Notes: generated from the letters alone by a model not told the origin. Shown: positions 33,098-42,198, counted from the stretch's first letter. The stretch is 64,000 nt of DNA from Paenibacillus sp. TCA20 (GCF_000732325.1 NZ_BBIW01000011.1:124001-188000); one strand, 5' to 3'. Made by a program: numbers and translations.

Positions 33098-33535
33098 ATG
33101 TCTAAGAAAACGATAAGCATGGTTCTTTATATTGTAGGAATTGGTATATTCCTCATCCGTACGTTCGTTCACGAGGCTGACCGTCTGTTAAGTCTTGATT
33201 TCGTACTTCTCACTTTATTTACTGCAGGTGCAGGGATCTATATGATATGGCAAGAGAAGCATGAGCTGCTGGGCAGTGTGACGGATGAAAAGCTGCTCAA
33301 AATGCGAAAGCAATATCTTTTCGGCTTGTTCGGTATCGGTTTTGTTATACTTCTACAAGTCGATATGCTGTTCAATGAGCTGAATCCCAGACCTAAAATA
33401 AACGGCATACCAAGACCTGTCGATTGGTCCTCTGTTCAGATCAAAGTCTTTACCACCATCTTATTTACTGTAATATGGGCTCGATATATTCTCGGGTATT
33501 TCACCCTCCGAAACAAAAAAGCCGAGAACACATAA
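33098..33535 (+). CDS. Four-helix membrane protein, tandem family member 3
   Basis: A 145-residue protein with the same plan: two helices, loop WQEKHELLGSVTDEKLLKM, third helix, outside loop with RPVDWSSVQ, fourth helix. AAGGAG six bases before the ATG. The [P]-x-D-W-x-x-x-Q segment aligns with member 2. Function unknown. Its 3' end overlaps the helD terminator hairpin. Confidence 0.72.
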   Translation: MSKKTISMVLYIVGIGIFLIRTFVHEADRLLSLDFVLLTLFTAGAGIYMIWQEKHELLGSVTDEKLLKMRKQYLFGLFGIGFVILLQVDMLFNELNPRPKINGIPRPVDWSSVQIKVFTTILFTVIWARYILGYFTLRNKKAENT

Positions 33536-33571
33536 GCCGCATCCATATCATGGGTGCGACTTACGGTTCTC
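33515..33571 (-). terminator. helD terminator
   Basis: Long stem GAGAAC...GTTCTC with an inner TAAGCCGCATCC/GGGTGCGACTTA pairing. On the minus strand it is followed by GGCTTTTTT. It overlaps the end of the convergent membrane-protein gene. Confidence 0.8.
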
Positions 33572-33591
33572 AACCTAATTAACTGCCAGCC

Positions 33592-35757
33592 TTACTCCGG
33601 CCAGCCATCAACAACAACCTCATCGTTATCCTGCTCCACGTAGTGAGGCCGGTCCTCACCATTCATGAGCCACAATTCATGCAGCGCACGCGTACAGCCG
33701 ACATATAAGAGCTTGGCGTCCCATGCACTGCTGCCATAATGAGCTTGGTCCGCGTCAGCAACAATGACAGCATCGAATTCCAGTCCCTTGGACAGATACA
33801 CCGGAAGCACTGAATAACCGCCCTCATATTGCTTCTTGCCGTCATCGATCAGATTAACCTCCAGTCCTTCTGACCGAAGCCGCTCATGCAGGGCTTTAGC
33901 TTCCCGCAGAGAGCGTGTCAGGATGGATACCGTCCGGTAGTCCTTGCCAATGAGCGTCTCCATTGCTTTTTTCAAGGAAGCTTCTCTTCCCTCTTGTCCG
34001 TAATCAATGAGCCGAACACCGTCTCCACTCCGGAACACGGGTACAGCGGTGATGCCGCTTTGAACTCCTTTTTCCAGAATCGTATTAGCAAACTCAATGA
34101 CTTCCATCGTAGATCGATAGCTTCGGGTCAGCGCAAAATAATCATTATACTCCGGTGCAAAAAGTGAGCTCATTTCCTCCCACTGATGCACGCCTCGATA
34201 GGCATGAATGCCCTGGGACAAATCGCCGAGGATCGTAAAGGAGTGCCCTTTGACGAACAGATCCAGAAGTGCGATGTGAAATGGAGAGAAATCCTGCGCC
34301 TCGTCAATGACCACATGATCAAAGCGCTGATTACCATCCACCTCATGCACCAGTACATGCAAATAAACGAGCGCCGGAAGGTCCTCTTCGCGAATGACAT
34401 TGTTCTTCAAATCAAGTGCTGTCGACTTTAACACAGACTTTGGAATCTGGCTGACGGCTTCCTCCGGCATGGGGCTTGCACCTTTGGCTGCTTTGAAGAT
34501 CTGCTTGTAGAGTGTAAGCGGCTCGTATTTCGGCCATTTGTTGCCATACGCCTTCTCGCGTGTTGAGGCTTTCTTCTTCCACTCTTTTTGTACAGCTGCC
34601 GAAGGCGCCTTTTTGAGCTCCATTTCGATCCAGCGATGTACCCGGGCCATAACTCGTTCTTTGCGCTTCGCGAGAGGGTAAGGTTTATACTCTTCCTCAA
34701 ACCACTTCACAATCTCTGCTTTCGGAAGCACAGCGCCGTCCCACGGTGAGAAGTCCATGTCCGGTACCGAGCTGATCTCCATCCTCTTAATGCAGTCACG
34801 GAGAATTTCCATAAATGCGATAGATCCCTTAAACCGTCCCGGCACTTCCTCCGTAATCTCCGGCAGCTCTCCTTCACCCTCGAACCAATAAGACAGCGTC
34901 TCTGCAGGATCAGCCAATCTCAGCTCCAGGTCCAGCAAATTCATCGCCCAATCCGAGAAGGTGCTCTGCTGAATATCACCCACACCGAGCTCAGGCAGAA
35001 CGTTTGAAATGTAATCCAGGAACATATTATTGGGGGCAAAAATAATCATCTTCTCTGCCGATACCTGCTCCTTGTACTGATACAGCAAAAATGCTAAACG
35101 ATGCAGCGCAACGGTTGTTTTACCACTACCTGCAACCCCCTGAATAATGAGCGCTGTGTTCCGGGCGGCCCGGATAATCCGGTCCTGCTCGGCCTGAATT
35201 GTTGATACAATATCTCGCAGCTTATTGTCCTTATTCTCCCCAAGTCGATAGACGAGGAACTCATCAGATACGGCAGGCTGGTCACTATCCCGATTATAGG
35301 TGTCGGCCACACGCTCAAGAATCTGCTGGCGAATCACAATATTCCGCTTCAAATAAACGAGACCTTCAATGATGCCTTCCGGCGATTCATATTCTGCGGG
35401 TCCATCTCCGCCGGTAAAAGAATAAAAGAGACTCGCCACTGGCGCCCGCCAATCAATGACCAGCGGCTGATCTGTGTATTCTTCACGATCTACGCCGACT
35501 TTGCCAATGTATAACGGTTTTGAACTGCCAGTGCCGAGCTCTTCAAAATCAAGACGTCCGAAATAGGGCTCCTTTACGCTCTTAGAAAGTCTTTGTCTGC
35601 GTTCCTCTCGTCCCGCCTCCAGTACCTGCTCCGTAAAGTCATGCCCGGTATATACCGGAACCGACTGAAGCTTCGCAAGCTGCTGATCGACTTCCTTCAT
35701 CGTATCTTTAAGCCTCTGCTCCTCTTCTTGATAGGCACTTTGAATCGTGTCATCCAT
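33592..35757 (-). CDS. helD: HelD-type superfamily 1 helicase (RNA polymerase recycling ATPase)
   Basis: A 721-residue UvrD/Rep-like ATPase that releases stalled RNA polymerase from DNA and RNA. The N-terminal coiled coil (about residues 1-65) inserts into the polymerase channel. Walker A GVAGSGKTT is near residue 208, Walker B VVIDEAQDFSPF near 485, and the C-terminal RecA-like part includes LPVYLSKGLEFDAVIVAD. The EYFGRLDF-like and LVIDWRAPVASLFY segments are typical of HelD rather than UvrD. Confidence 0.92.
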   Translation of the reverse strand: MDDTIQSAYQEEEQRLKDTMKEVDQQLAKLQSVPVYTGHDFTEQVLEAGREERRQRLSKSVKEPYFGRLDFEELGTGSSKPLYIGKVGVDREEYTDQPLVIDWRAPVASLFYSFTGGDGPAEYESPEGIIEGLVYLKRNIVIRQQILERVADTYNRDSDQPAVSDEFLVYRLGENKDNKLRDIVSTIQAEQDRIIRAARNTALIIQGVAGSGKTTVALHRLAFLLYQYKEQVSAEKMIIFAPNNMFLDYISNVLPELGVGDIQQSTFSDWAMNLLDLELRLADPAETLSYWFEGEGELPEITEEVPGRFKGSIAFMEILRDCIKRMEISSVPDMDFSPWDGAVLPKAEIVKWFEEEYKPYPLAKRKERVMARVHRWIEMELKKAPSAAVQKEWKKKASTREKAYGNKWPKYEPLTLYKQIFKAAKGASPMPEEAVSQIPKSVLKSTALDLKNNVIREEDLPALVYLHVLVHEVDGNQRFDHVVIDEAQDFSPFHIALLDLFVKGHSFTILGDLSQGIHAYRGVHQWEEMSSLFAPEYNDYFALTRSYRSTMEVIEFANTILEKGVQSGITAVPVFRSGDGVRLIDYGQEGREASLKKAMETLIGKDYRTVSILTRSLREAKALHERLRSEGLEVNLIDDGKKQYEGGYSVLPVYLSKGLEFDAVIVADADQAHYGSSAWDAKLLYVGCTRALHELWLMNGEDRPHYVEQDNDEVVVDGWPE

Positions 35758-35900
35758 AGTTCAGTTACCTCCTAAGAATTATTTTGCAGCTCGGACGTGT
35801 CCGTACAGCAAAAGGAGTACTAATATACCACAAAAAATAAAGAAAAGCCATTCATTTCCGGAGAGGCCTAGACTTCGTCATGGTGTGGTATAAGCCTCTT

Positions 35901-37202
35901 TTACAACAAGGCATACACTACAAAATTGAGCAGGAAGAGTACGGCTATGAAATACATAACCTTAGGCACTTCCCTTCCTTGTCCGGCCGCCAGCTTAGCT
36001 ACGGGATACGCGATGAATCCAAATGCCATTCCATCTACAATGCTATAGGTGAAGGGAATCATCACCATAATCAGAAATGCAGGAAAGGCTTCGGTATAAT
36101 CCGAGAATTTGATATCCTTAACGCTTTGTACCATCAGACCTCCGATAATGATCAGAATGGGTGCAATTGCACTGTCCGGTATGAGCGTTAATAATGGGAT
36201 GAACAAAAATGTAGCTCCAAACAATACCGCTGTCGTGAGCGGCGTAAGCCCGGTTCGTCCTCCCGCAGCAATTCCTGCCGTTGTCTCGGCTGCTGCGACT
36301 ACAGGACTTGTACCGAAAATTCCTGCAAACACATTCGTAATGGAAAGTGCCCGAAGGCTTCCTTTAAATGTCTCCGGACGCTGAGTAATGTTCGTATGCG
36401 AGGCAATGAGTCCAATATTTTCAAATACAACAATAAGCAGCAGCAAGAAGACCGCAATCCAGAAGGATAGATTCACCAGCCCTGTAAAAGACAGCTCTCC
36501 AAACAATTGTCCATACTCTCGTATGGGCTCGGATGCGGACATCATTTGAGATGGGGCTTCTGCAGCACCAAGTACATAGGCCAATATCGTACCTGCGACC
36601 ATGCTAATAAGAAGACCGCCCTGCACATTTCTCACGAACAACACAAAAGCTAACAGTAAGGTAAGACAAGCGGTCAGCACACCAGGATCATCAAAATGGC
36701 CGATCGTTACAAAGGTCGTTTGATGCGCGACAACGATCCCGCTTTTTTGAAGACCGATAAAGGTCAGGAACAAGCCGATCCCCACCGTGATGCCATGCTG
36801 TAGATTATGAGGGATCGCTTCACTTATCACTTTATACAGGTTCGTAAAGGCGACAACCGCAAACAGAATGCCCGTAATCGTGACCACCGCTAATGCTTCC
36901 TGCCAAGTCAATTTCATCGAATGCACCAGTGTATAAGCAAAAAATGCGTTAATTCCCATTCCCGGAACTACGATAATCGGTGATTTGCCGATAAACGCCA
37001 TGAATAGACAGCCGGCAATCGAAGTTAACAAGGTTCCCACCATCGCTGCCTGCAGCGGCATACCTGCATCCGCCAGAATAGACGCATTGACCATTACAAT
37101 ATAAACAACAGAGAAGTAGGAGATAATTCCTGCTCCAAGCTCTTTCTTGAGCACATCTCCTTGTCTCATTCCAACCCATCGGAACAGACTTTTTTGTTTC
37201 AT
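35901..37202 (-). CDS. Guanine/hypoxanthine permease, NCS2 AzgA type (PbuG/PbuO-like)
   Basis: A 433-residue permease with about 12-14 helices. The sequence GMGINAFFAYTLV and the GTSPVVAAAETTAGIAAGGRTGLT block are hallmarks of the AzgA branch that imports guanine, hypoxanthine or adenine with protons. AAAGGA precedes the ATG. No purine riboswitch is visible in the short upstream region, where only the tcdA terminator lies. It is not part of the usual aspS-tcdA block. Confidence 0.9.
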   Translation of the reverse strand: MKQKSLFRWVGMRQGDVLKKELGAGIISYFSVVYIVMVNASILADAGMPLQAAMVGTLLTSIAGCLFMAFIGKSPIIVVPGMGINAFFAYTLVHSMKLTWQEALAVVTITGILFAVVAFTNLYKVISEAIPHNLQHGITVGIGLFLTFIGLQKSGIVVAHQTTFVTIGHFDDPGVLTACLTLLLAFVLFVRNVQGGLLISMVAGTILAYVLGAAEAPSQMMSASEPIREYGQLFGELSFTGLVNLSFWIAVFLLLLIVVFENIGLIASHTNITQRPETFKGSLRALSITNVFAGIFGTSPVVAAAETTAGIAAGGRTGLTPLTTAVLFGATFLFIPLLTLIPDSAIAPILIIIGGLMVQSVKDIKFSDYTEAFPAFLIMVMIPFTYSIVDGMAFGFIAYPVAKLAAGQGREVPKVMYFIAVLFLLNFVVYALL

Positions 37203-37283
37203 ATACGCTAATCCTTTCTCTCACTTCATTACAGTTATCAGATATTCATACAAATGCTCAGATACTCAAATACTCCATACAAA

Positions 37284-37341
37284 GAAAAAAAGCGTGAATA
37301 CCATACGCTGGTATCCACGCGGGAACAAGTTTATCTTGTTC
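37284..37341 (-). terminator. Double-hairpin terminator after tcdA
   Basis: First hairpin GAACAAG/CTTGTTC (37323-37341), then GCGTGaATACCA/TGGTATcCACGC (37292-37320) followed by seven T's on the minus strand. Confidence 0.9.
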
Positions 37342-37384
37342 AGTTTGTGCTCATTTTAAACCTGAAAGCATCGGCTTAAGCTTC

Positions 37385-38131
37385 TTATTTCTCGGCAAGC
37401 AAATCCTTGATGGCTTCACTGACCATGATAAGTCCTGCAACAGGAGGCACAAAAGCATTACTTGCAGGTGGCTGTTTTGCTTTTCGGATCTCAGGTGCAT
37501 TTTCCGGAACAATCTTATCCGTTACATCCTGACGCGGCTTCATCGGCTGCTCTGTAGAGAAGACGACTTTTACACCTTTTTTAATCCCGTGCTCCTTGCG
37601 CAGTTTGTTACGAATGACACGAGCCATCGGATCCATGGAGGTCTTGGAAATGTCGGCAACCTGAAACTTGGAAGGATCCATTTTGTTGGCGGCTCCCATG
37701 CTGGAGATCATCGGAATTCCTCTCTCCATACACTCCTTGATTAAGTGGATCTTGTAAATAATTGTATCGGAGGCATCCAGTACATAATCCAGCTCGTATT
37801 TAAACAATTCCTCGTAAGTTTCTTCCGTATAGAACATGTTAAGCGCAATAGCATCGATCTCCGGATTAATCAGCTTCACCCGATCTACCATCAGATCTGC
37901 TTTCTTCTGACCAATCGTCGTCGTTAGGGCATGGATCTGACGATTGATATTCGTAATGTCGACGACATCCTTATCAATCATAATAATCCGTCCTACCCCG
38001 GTACGAGCCAGAGCTTCCACGGCCATTGAGCCGACGCCCCCGATGCCGAGAACAGCAACAGTGCTGTTCTTCAGCTTCTCCAGGCCTTCCGGTCCAATCG
38101 CAAGTTCCGTTCTTGAAAATTGATGTAGCAT
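37385..38131 (-). CDS. tcdA: tRNA threonylcarbamoyladenosine dehydratase TcdA (YrvM)
   Basis: A 248-residue E1-like enzyme that cyclises t6A37 of tRNA to ct6A using ATP. The nucleotide-binding loop GIGGVGSMAVEALARTGVG is at about residues 31-49; INRQIHAL and DASDTIIYK follow as in the ThiF/HesA family. It begins 23 bases after aspS, the same order as in B. subtilis. Confidence 0.93.
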   Translation of the reverse strand: MLHQFSRTELAIGPEGLEKLKNSTVAVLGIGGVGSMAVEALARTGVGRIIMIDKDVVDITNINRQIHALTTTIGQKKADLMVDRVKLINPEIDAIALNMFYTEETYEELFKYELDYVLDASDTIIYKIHLIKECMERGIPMISSMGAANKMDPSKFQVADISKTSMDPMARVIRNKLRKEHGIKKGVKVVFSTEQPMKPRQDVTDKIVPENAPEIRKAKQPPASNAFVPPVAGLIMVSEAIKDLLAEK

Positions 38132-38153
38132 GGTGACAATTCGTCCCCCTTAC

Positions 38154-39938
38154 TTAGTTCTTTTCCGCTTTGGGCTTGCGAGAAACGCGGATATGAAGCT
38201 GTTCCAGCTGCTTCGTATCTACTTCCGACGGCGCGTTCATGAGCAAGTCTGTAGAGCTTGCTGTTTTCGGGAATGCAATCGTTTCACGGAGGTTGTTACG
38301 TCCTGCAAGCAGCATAACCAAACGGTCGAAACCGAACGCGATACCGCCATGTGGAGGCGTGCCGTATTCAAATGCATCCAGCAAGAAACCAAATTTATCG
38401 TAAGCTTCTTCCGTGGACAGACCAAGCGCACCGAACATTTTCTCTTGTACATCCCGTTTAAAGATACGCATAGAGCCGCCGCCTACTTCATAACCGTTCA
38501 GTACCAAGTCATAAGCCTGAGCACGAATCTGACCCGGATCGGTATCGAACAAGTGCAGATCCTCTTCCTTCGGACGCGTGAACGGATGATGCTCTGCCAC
38601 ATAACGTTTCTCGTCTTCATCGTATCCCAGGAGTGGGAAATCCACTACCCAAGCAAATTTAAACTTATTGTCGTCGATCAAACCAAGCTGACGGCCGATT
38701 TTCAAACGCAGTGCGCCCAACACATCTGCTACTACTTTTTTATTGTCAGCTGAGAACAGAAGCAAGTCTCCGTCCTCTGCACCTGTACGTTCCTTGATCG
38801 CTTCGATTTCTTCAGGTGACATGAATTTCACGATAGGCCCCTTGAATTCGCCTTCCTTCACTTGGATCCAAGCCAGACCCTTCGCCCCATAACGTGCTGC
38901 ATAAGGTCCCAGATCGTCAATCTCTTTACGAGTCCACGTTCCACAGCCTTTGGCGTTCAGGCATTTAACCTCTCCGCCTTTTTCGATAACCGAAGCAAAC
39001 ACTTTTACTCCGCTCGTGGCTACAATATCGTTCAGCTCGACAAGCTCCATGCCGAAGCGCAGATCTGGTTTGTCAGAACCATATTTACCCATGGCATCTG
39101 CATAAGTAATACGCTGGAACGGAGTTTCGATCTCGACTCCTTTGGTTTCGCGGAACAATTTAACCATAAGCTCTTCCATCATTGGCAGCAGCTCATCCTG
39201 CTGGAGGAAGGAAGTTTCAATGTCGACCTGCGTAAATTCCGGCTGACGGTCTGCACGAAGATCCTCATCACGGAAACAGCGGGCGATTTGATAGTAACGC
39301 TCAAGACCACCTACCATCAGAAGCTGCTTGTAAACTTGCGGTGATTGTGGCAAAGCGAAAAATTCGCCTTCATGCACACGGCTTGGCACCAGGTAATCCC
39401 GTGCACCTTCCGGTGTGCTCTTTGTCAGAATTGGTGTTTCTACTTCAATAAACTCTTTCTCATCCAGGTAATCACGGAATACCTTGGCTGCTTTGGAACG
39501 CAGACGAAGCGTTTCCTGCATTTCCGGACGACGCAGGTCCATATAGCGATATTTCAAACGAAGGGATTCATCCACTTCAATTCCGTCTTCGATAAAGAAC
39601 GGAGGTGTTTTGGATGCATTCAGCACTTCAATCTCTGTAATCTGTACTTCAATCAAGCCTGTTGGCAGGTTCGGGTTAACCGTCTCTTCATCACGCTTTA
39701 CTACCGTTCCTGTCACTGCCAGAACGTATTCACTGCGGACACGGTCAGCAATTTTGAGCGCCTCGCCGGAGTAATCCGGGTTAAATACGATCTGTACGAT
39801 ACCGCTGCGGTCACGCAGATCAATAAAGAGCACGCCCCCGAGGTCACGGCGAGTCTGTACCCAACCGTTCAGTGTAACTGTTTGACCGATGTGCTCGGTC
39901 GTGAGTGTTCCGCATTGATGACTTCTTTGCATCTTCAT
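38154..39938 (-). CDS. aspS: Aspartyl-tRNA synthetase
   Basis: A 594-residue class IIb synthetase. N-terminal OB fold (LNGWVQTRRDLGGVLFIDLRDRSGIVQIVF), motif 2 in RCFRDEDLRADRQPEFTQ, the bacterial GAD insertion (about residues 290-420), and motif 3 in GIAFGFDRLVMLLAG. AAAGGAG precedes the ATG. It shares the T-box upstream of hisS but is separated from hisS by a 488-base hairpin-rich spacer that also has a possible promoter. Confidence 0.97.
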   Translation of the reverse strand: MKMQRSHQCGTLTTEHIGQTVTLNGWVQTRRDLGGVLFIDLRDRSGIVQIVFNPDYSGEALKIADRVRSEYVLAVTGTVVKRDEETVNPNLPTGLIEVQITEIEVLNASKTPPFFIEDGIEVDESLRLKYRYMDLRRPEMQETLRLRSKAAKVFRDYLDEKEFIEVETPILTKSTPEGARDYLVPSRVHEGEFFALPQSPQVYKQLLMVGGLERYYQIARCFRDEDLRADRQPEFTQVDIETSFLQQDELLPMMEELMVKLFRETKGVEIETPFQRITYADAMGKYGSDKPDLRFGMELVELNDIVATSGVKVFASVIEKGGEVKCLNAKGCGTWTRKEIDDLGPYAARYGAKGLAWIQVKEGEFKGPIVKFMSPEEIEAIKERTGAEDGDLLLFSADNKKVVADVLGALRLKIGRQLGLIDDNKFKFAWVVDFPLLGYDEDEKRYVAEHHPFTRPKEEDLHLFDTDPGQIRAQAYDLVLNGYEVGGGSMRIFKRDVQEKMFGALGLSTEEAYDKFGFLLDAFEYGTPPHGGIAFGFDRLVMLLAGRNNLRETIAFPKTASSTDLLMNAPSEVDTKQLEQLHIRVSRKPKAEKN

Positions 39939-39956
39939 TCTCCTTTTTGATCAAAA

Positions 39957-39986
39957 ATTATATAAAATGTTTAGGAAACTTATTAA
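39957..39986 (-). promoter_or_regulatory. Possible internal promoter for aspS
   Basis: Minus strand TTAATA, 18-base spacer, TATAAT, ending about 19 bases before the aspS start. The -10 is perfect but the -35 is weak, and the transcript leader would be very short. Confidence 0.4.
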
Positions 39987-40001
39987 AGTCACCCTCCTAA
40001 A

Positions 40002-40020
40002 TCCTCCCTGACAGGGAGGA
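40002..40020. repeat. Short perfect hairpin in the hisS-aspS spacer
   Basis: TCCTCCCT-GAC-AGGGAGGA, eight-base perfect arms. On the minus-strand mRNA the 3' arm is SD-like but lies too far from aspS to be its ribosome binding site. Confidence 0.7.
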
Positions 40021-40118
40021 CCCCAGATGGCGCCTGCCCTCTGGACACCCGGAAGCTGCAGCAGATGCAACAGTTGGTGGAAGGTGAAAAAACTTACGTT
40101 GGTGGTGGGAGCGCTACC

Positions 40119-40155
40119 GTCCTAACCTTTGCAGCGAAGCTGCAAAGGTTAGGAC
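40119..40155. repeat. 17-base-arm perfect hairpin in the hisS-aspS spacer
   Basis: GTCCTAACCTTTGCAGC pairs perfectly with its complement over a GAA loop. No T-run follows on either strand, so it is not an ordinary terminator. Confidence 0.85.
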
Positions 40156-40180
40156 CCCGCTTCCCCAAGAGCATGAAAAC

Positions 40181-40412
40181 CCTTGTAGCCTTCGGCGTAA
40201 CTTGCATTGCTTCGCTTCATGCAAGGTCAAAGGCAGGTAAACCCTTTAGCCTTCGGCGTGTCTTACATTGCTTTGCTTCATGCAAGATGAAAGCCGGGTA
40301 AACCCCTGTAGCCTTCGGCGTGGCTTGCATCGCTGCGCTTCATGCAAGGCAAGGGCGTGAAAACCCTGGTAGCCTTCGGCGTATCTTGCATTGCTTCGCT
40401 TCATGCAAGCAT
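40181..40412. repeat. Tandem 61-base hairpin repeats between hisS and aspS
   Basis: Four head-to-tail copies with period 61-62 bases, marked by TAGCCTTCGGCGT at 40186, 40247, 40309 and 40370. Each holds an inverted repeat CTTGCAT...ATGCAAG (40201-40225, 40262-40286 imperfect, 40324-40348, 40385-40409). The last copy is cut short 15 bases from the hisS stop codon. Copies differ at scattered positions. Confidence 0.92.
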
Positions 40413-40426
40413 GGAGCGCTGCTGCA

Positions 40427-41671
40427 CTATTGCAGCGCGGAGACCAGGTCGGCGAGCTTCACAACACGCTGCTCGCCGTCTTGCATTGACTTGAGCGTGA
40501 TTTCTCCCCGCTCAAGCTCATCCTCGCCAAGAATCGCGGTATACCGCGCCTTCAGGCGATCGGCAGACTTCATTTGGGCCTTCATCTTCCGGCCCAAATA
40601 ATCGCGCTCTCCGCTGTATCCAGCTTGGCGCAGTTTAAACAGCTGCGCTGTCACCTCGGCTTCAGCAGCTTCGCCAAGGGCAACGAAATAAACATCCAGC
40701 GGCTTCACCGCATCAAGCTCCACTCCCTGCTTATCCAGAATCAGCAGGATACGCTCAAGACCGATACCAAAACCGATACCCGGCTGATCCGGGCCGCCAA
40801 TACCAGCTACAAGACCGTTATATCGACCGCCGCCGCCAATAGTGTCAATAGCGCCGATACCTTCGGCTTTTAGCTCAAACGCAGTCATCGTGTAATAATC
40901 AAGTCCCCTTACAAGACGGTGATTCAACGTATAAGGAATTTCCATGCTGTCCAAATAGGCTTGTACCTTCTTGAAGTGGTTCGTTTCTTCCTCACTCAGG
41001 CTGTCCAGAATAGAAGGCGCATCTGTAAATTTATCCTGATCCACTTTGCAGTCGAGCACACGCAGCGGGTTCCGATCCATCCGGGATTGACAATCCTTAC
41101 ACAGTGATTCTCTCATCGGATTCAGGAAGGCCAGCAGGGTCTCACGATATGCTGCCCGGCTCTCCGCATTACCCACCGAGTTCAGCTCCACGTTAACGCC
41201 CTGGAGTCCCAGCTCCCGGCAAAATTGATATCCGAGCGCAATAACCTCTGCGTCAATCGCAGGGTCTACCGAACCAAACGCCTCCACTCCAAACTGGTGA
41301 AATTGACGCTGGCGTCCAGCCTGCGGCCGTTCATATCTGAACATCGGGCCTGTGTAATATAGCTTCGTCACATCTGGCTCTCCGTACAGCTTGTTCTCCA
41401 CGTAGGAGCGCACAACTCCTGCTGTTCCTTCCGGCCGAAGCGTCATGCTTCGATCGCCCTTATCTTTGAACGTGTACATTTCTTTCTCTACAATATCCGT
41501 TGTTTCTCCTACACCCCGTTCAAACAGGTTCGTCTGCTCGAATATCGGTGTGCGAATCTCTCGGTAGTTAAACCGCCCGCACAGCTCTCTTGCCTTACTC
41601 TCAACATATTGCCACTTCTCTACCACACCTGGCAGCAAATCCTGTGTCCCTGTCGGTTTTTGAAAAGCCAT
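40427..41671 (-). CDS. hisS: Histidyl-tRNA synthetase
   Basis: A 414-residue class II synthetase. Motif 2 YERPQAGRQRQFHQFGVEAFGS, the histidine-A loop RGLDYYTMTAFE and motif 3 GIGFGIGLERILLIL are intact; a C-terminal anticodon-binding domain follows. GGAGGG seven bases before the ATG at 41671 decides the start over the longer frame to 41743. Controlled by the T-box upstream. Confidence 0.97.
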   Translation of the reverse strand: MAFQKPTGTQDLLPGVVEKWQYVESKARELCGRFNYREIRTPIFEQTNLFERGVGETTDIVEKEMYTFKDKGDRSMTLRPEGTAGVVRSYVENKLYGEPDVTKLYYTGPMFRYERPQAGRQRQFHQFGVEAFGSVDPAIDAEVIALGYQFCRELGLQGVNVELNSVGNAESRAAYRETLLAFLNPMRESLCKDCQSRMDRNPLRVLDCKVDQDKFTDAPSILDSLSEEETNHFKKVQAYLDSMEIPYTLNHRLVRGLDYYTMTAFELKAEGIGAIDTIGGGGRYNGLVAGIGGPDQPGIGFGIGLERILLILDKQGVELDAVKPLDVYFVALGEAAEAEVTAQLFKLRQAGYSGERDYLGRKMKAQMKSADRLKARYTAILGEDELERGEITLKSMQDGEQRVVKLADLVSALQ

Positions 41672-41773
41672 CTTACATCCCTCCATCACTATCCAAGTCA
41701 TCATACTTGTATCTAAATTTTCTTGAAAACGAATCAATTTCATAATACTTTTGATTCAAACATAATTTAAAAA

Positions 41774-42077
41774 CAAAAAAATCTCCCGCCCTGTTTCATA
41801 CATGAAACAGGGACGAGAGATTGCGATAAGCACATCTACCGTGGTACCACCCACATTCCGAACAAAGATTACAGCTCATTCTTCGTTCGCTTAAGGCGTG
41901 TAACGCTCGCCAGCGCGATACGGCTAATCACCAGATTGCTTTCGCCGTCCGTTCTCGAGGAAGTCATTCGTCCGGTCATCATGAGAATCCTTCCAGCCTA
42001 AGGGATTCATCTCTAAGCATGTGGGGCACGGAGTACTTGGTCCTGTCATCAAATCAACTTATATATCCTTATATTAT
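41774..42077 (-). promoter_or_regulatory. T-box riboswitch leader of hisS(-aspS)
   Basis: T-box sequence TGGGTGGTACCACGGT (41838-41853) is followed by a long terminator hairpin (41783-41819; CCCTGTTTCAT/ATGAAACAGGG plus CTCTCG/CGGGAG) and seven T's. AGTA and a GAATCC/GGATTC distal stem mark Stem I. Uncharged tRNA (His, possibly Asp) should promote readthrough. I did not assign the specifier codon. Confidence 0.92.
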
Positions 42078-42083
42078 TGTTCG

Positions 42084-42112
42084 ATTGTAATGAACCCATA
42101 CGTTAAAGTCAA
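42084..42112 (-). promoter_or_regulatory. Promoter of the hisS T-box transcript
   Basis: Minus strand TTGACT, 17 bases, TACAAT: a strong SigA-type promoter. Confidence 0.9.
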
Positions 42113-42165
42113 GCATTTTCTAAAAGAAATTAACATGCGAGGTAAACTAATTCCAGAAAATAGAC

Positions 42166-42198
42166 AGAAAAAAAACCTACAAAAACGGTTTGTAGGTT
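42166..42198 (-). terminator. Terminator upstream of the hisS promoter
   Basis: AACCTACAAA/TTTGTAGGTT with a five-base loop, followed by eight T's on the minus strand. It ends transcripts from the stress-protein pair. A second hairpin ATGCTGTT/AACAGCAT lies at about 42227-42248. Confidence 0.85.

Noticed and set aside
37203..37384. Purine riboswitch before the guanine/hypoxanthine permease
   Set aside because: The region is accounted for by the double-hairpin tcdA terminator and a short leader; no conserved purine aptamer loops are visible.
38130..39950. Several long plus-strand ORFs of 160-207 codons
   Set aside because: All are antisense to aspS, which has complete family motifs.
40181..40412. 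Possible CRISPR array
   Set aside because: The period is regular (61-62 bases), but the whole unit repeats with scattered changes and there are no unique spacers; no cas genes are present.
40065..40601. Plus-strand ORFs of 78 and 93 codons
   Set aside because: They run through the hairpin repeats and the antisense of hisS, have no ribosome binding site and reflect repeat sequence only.
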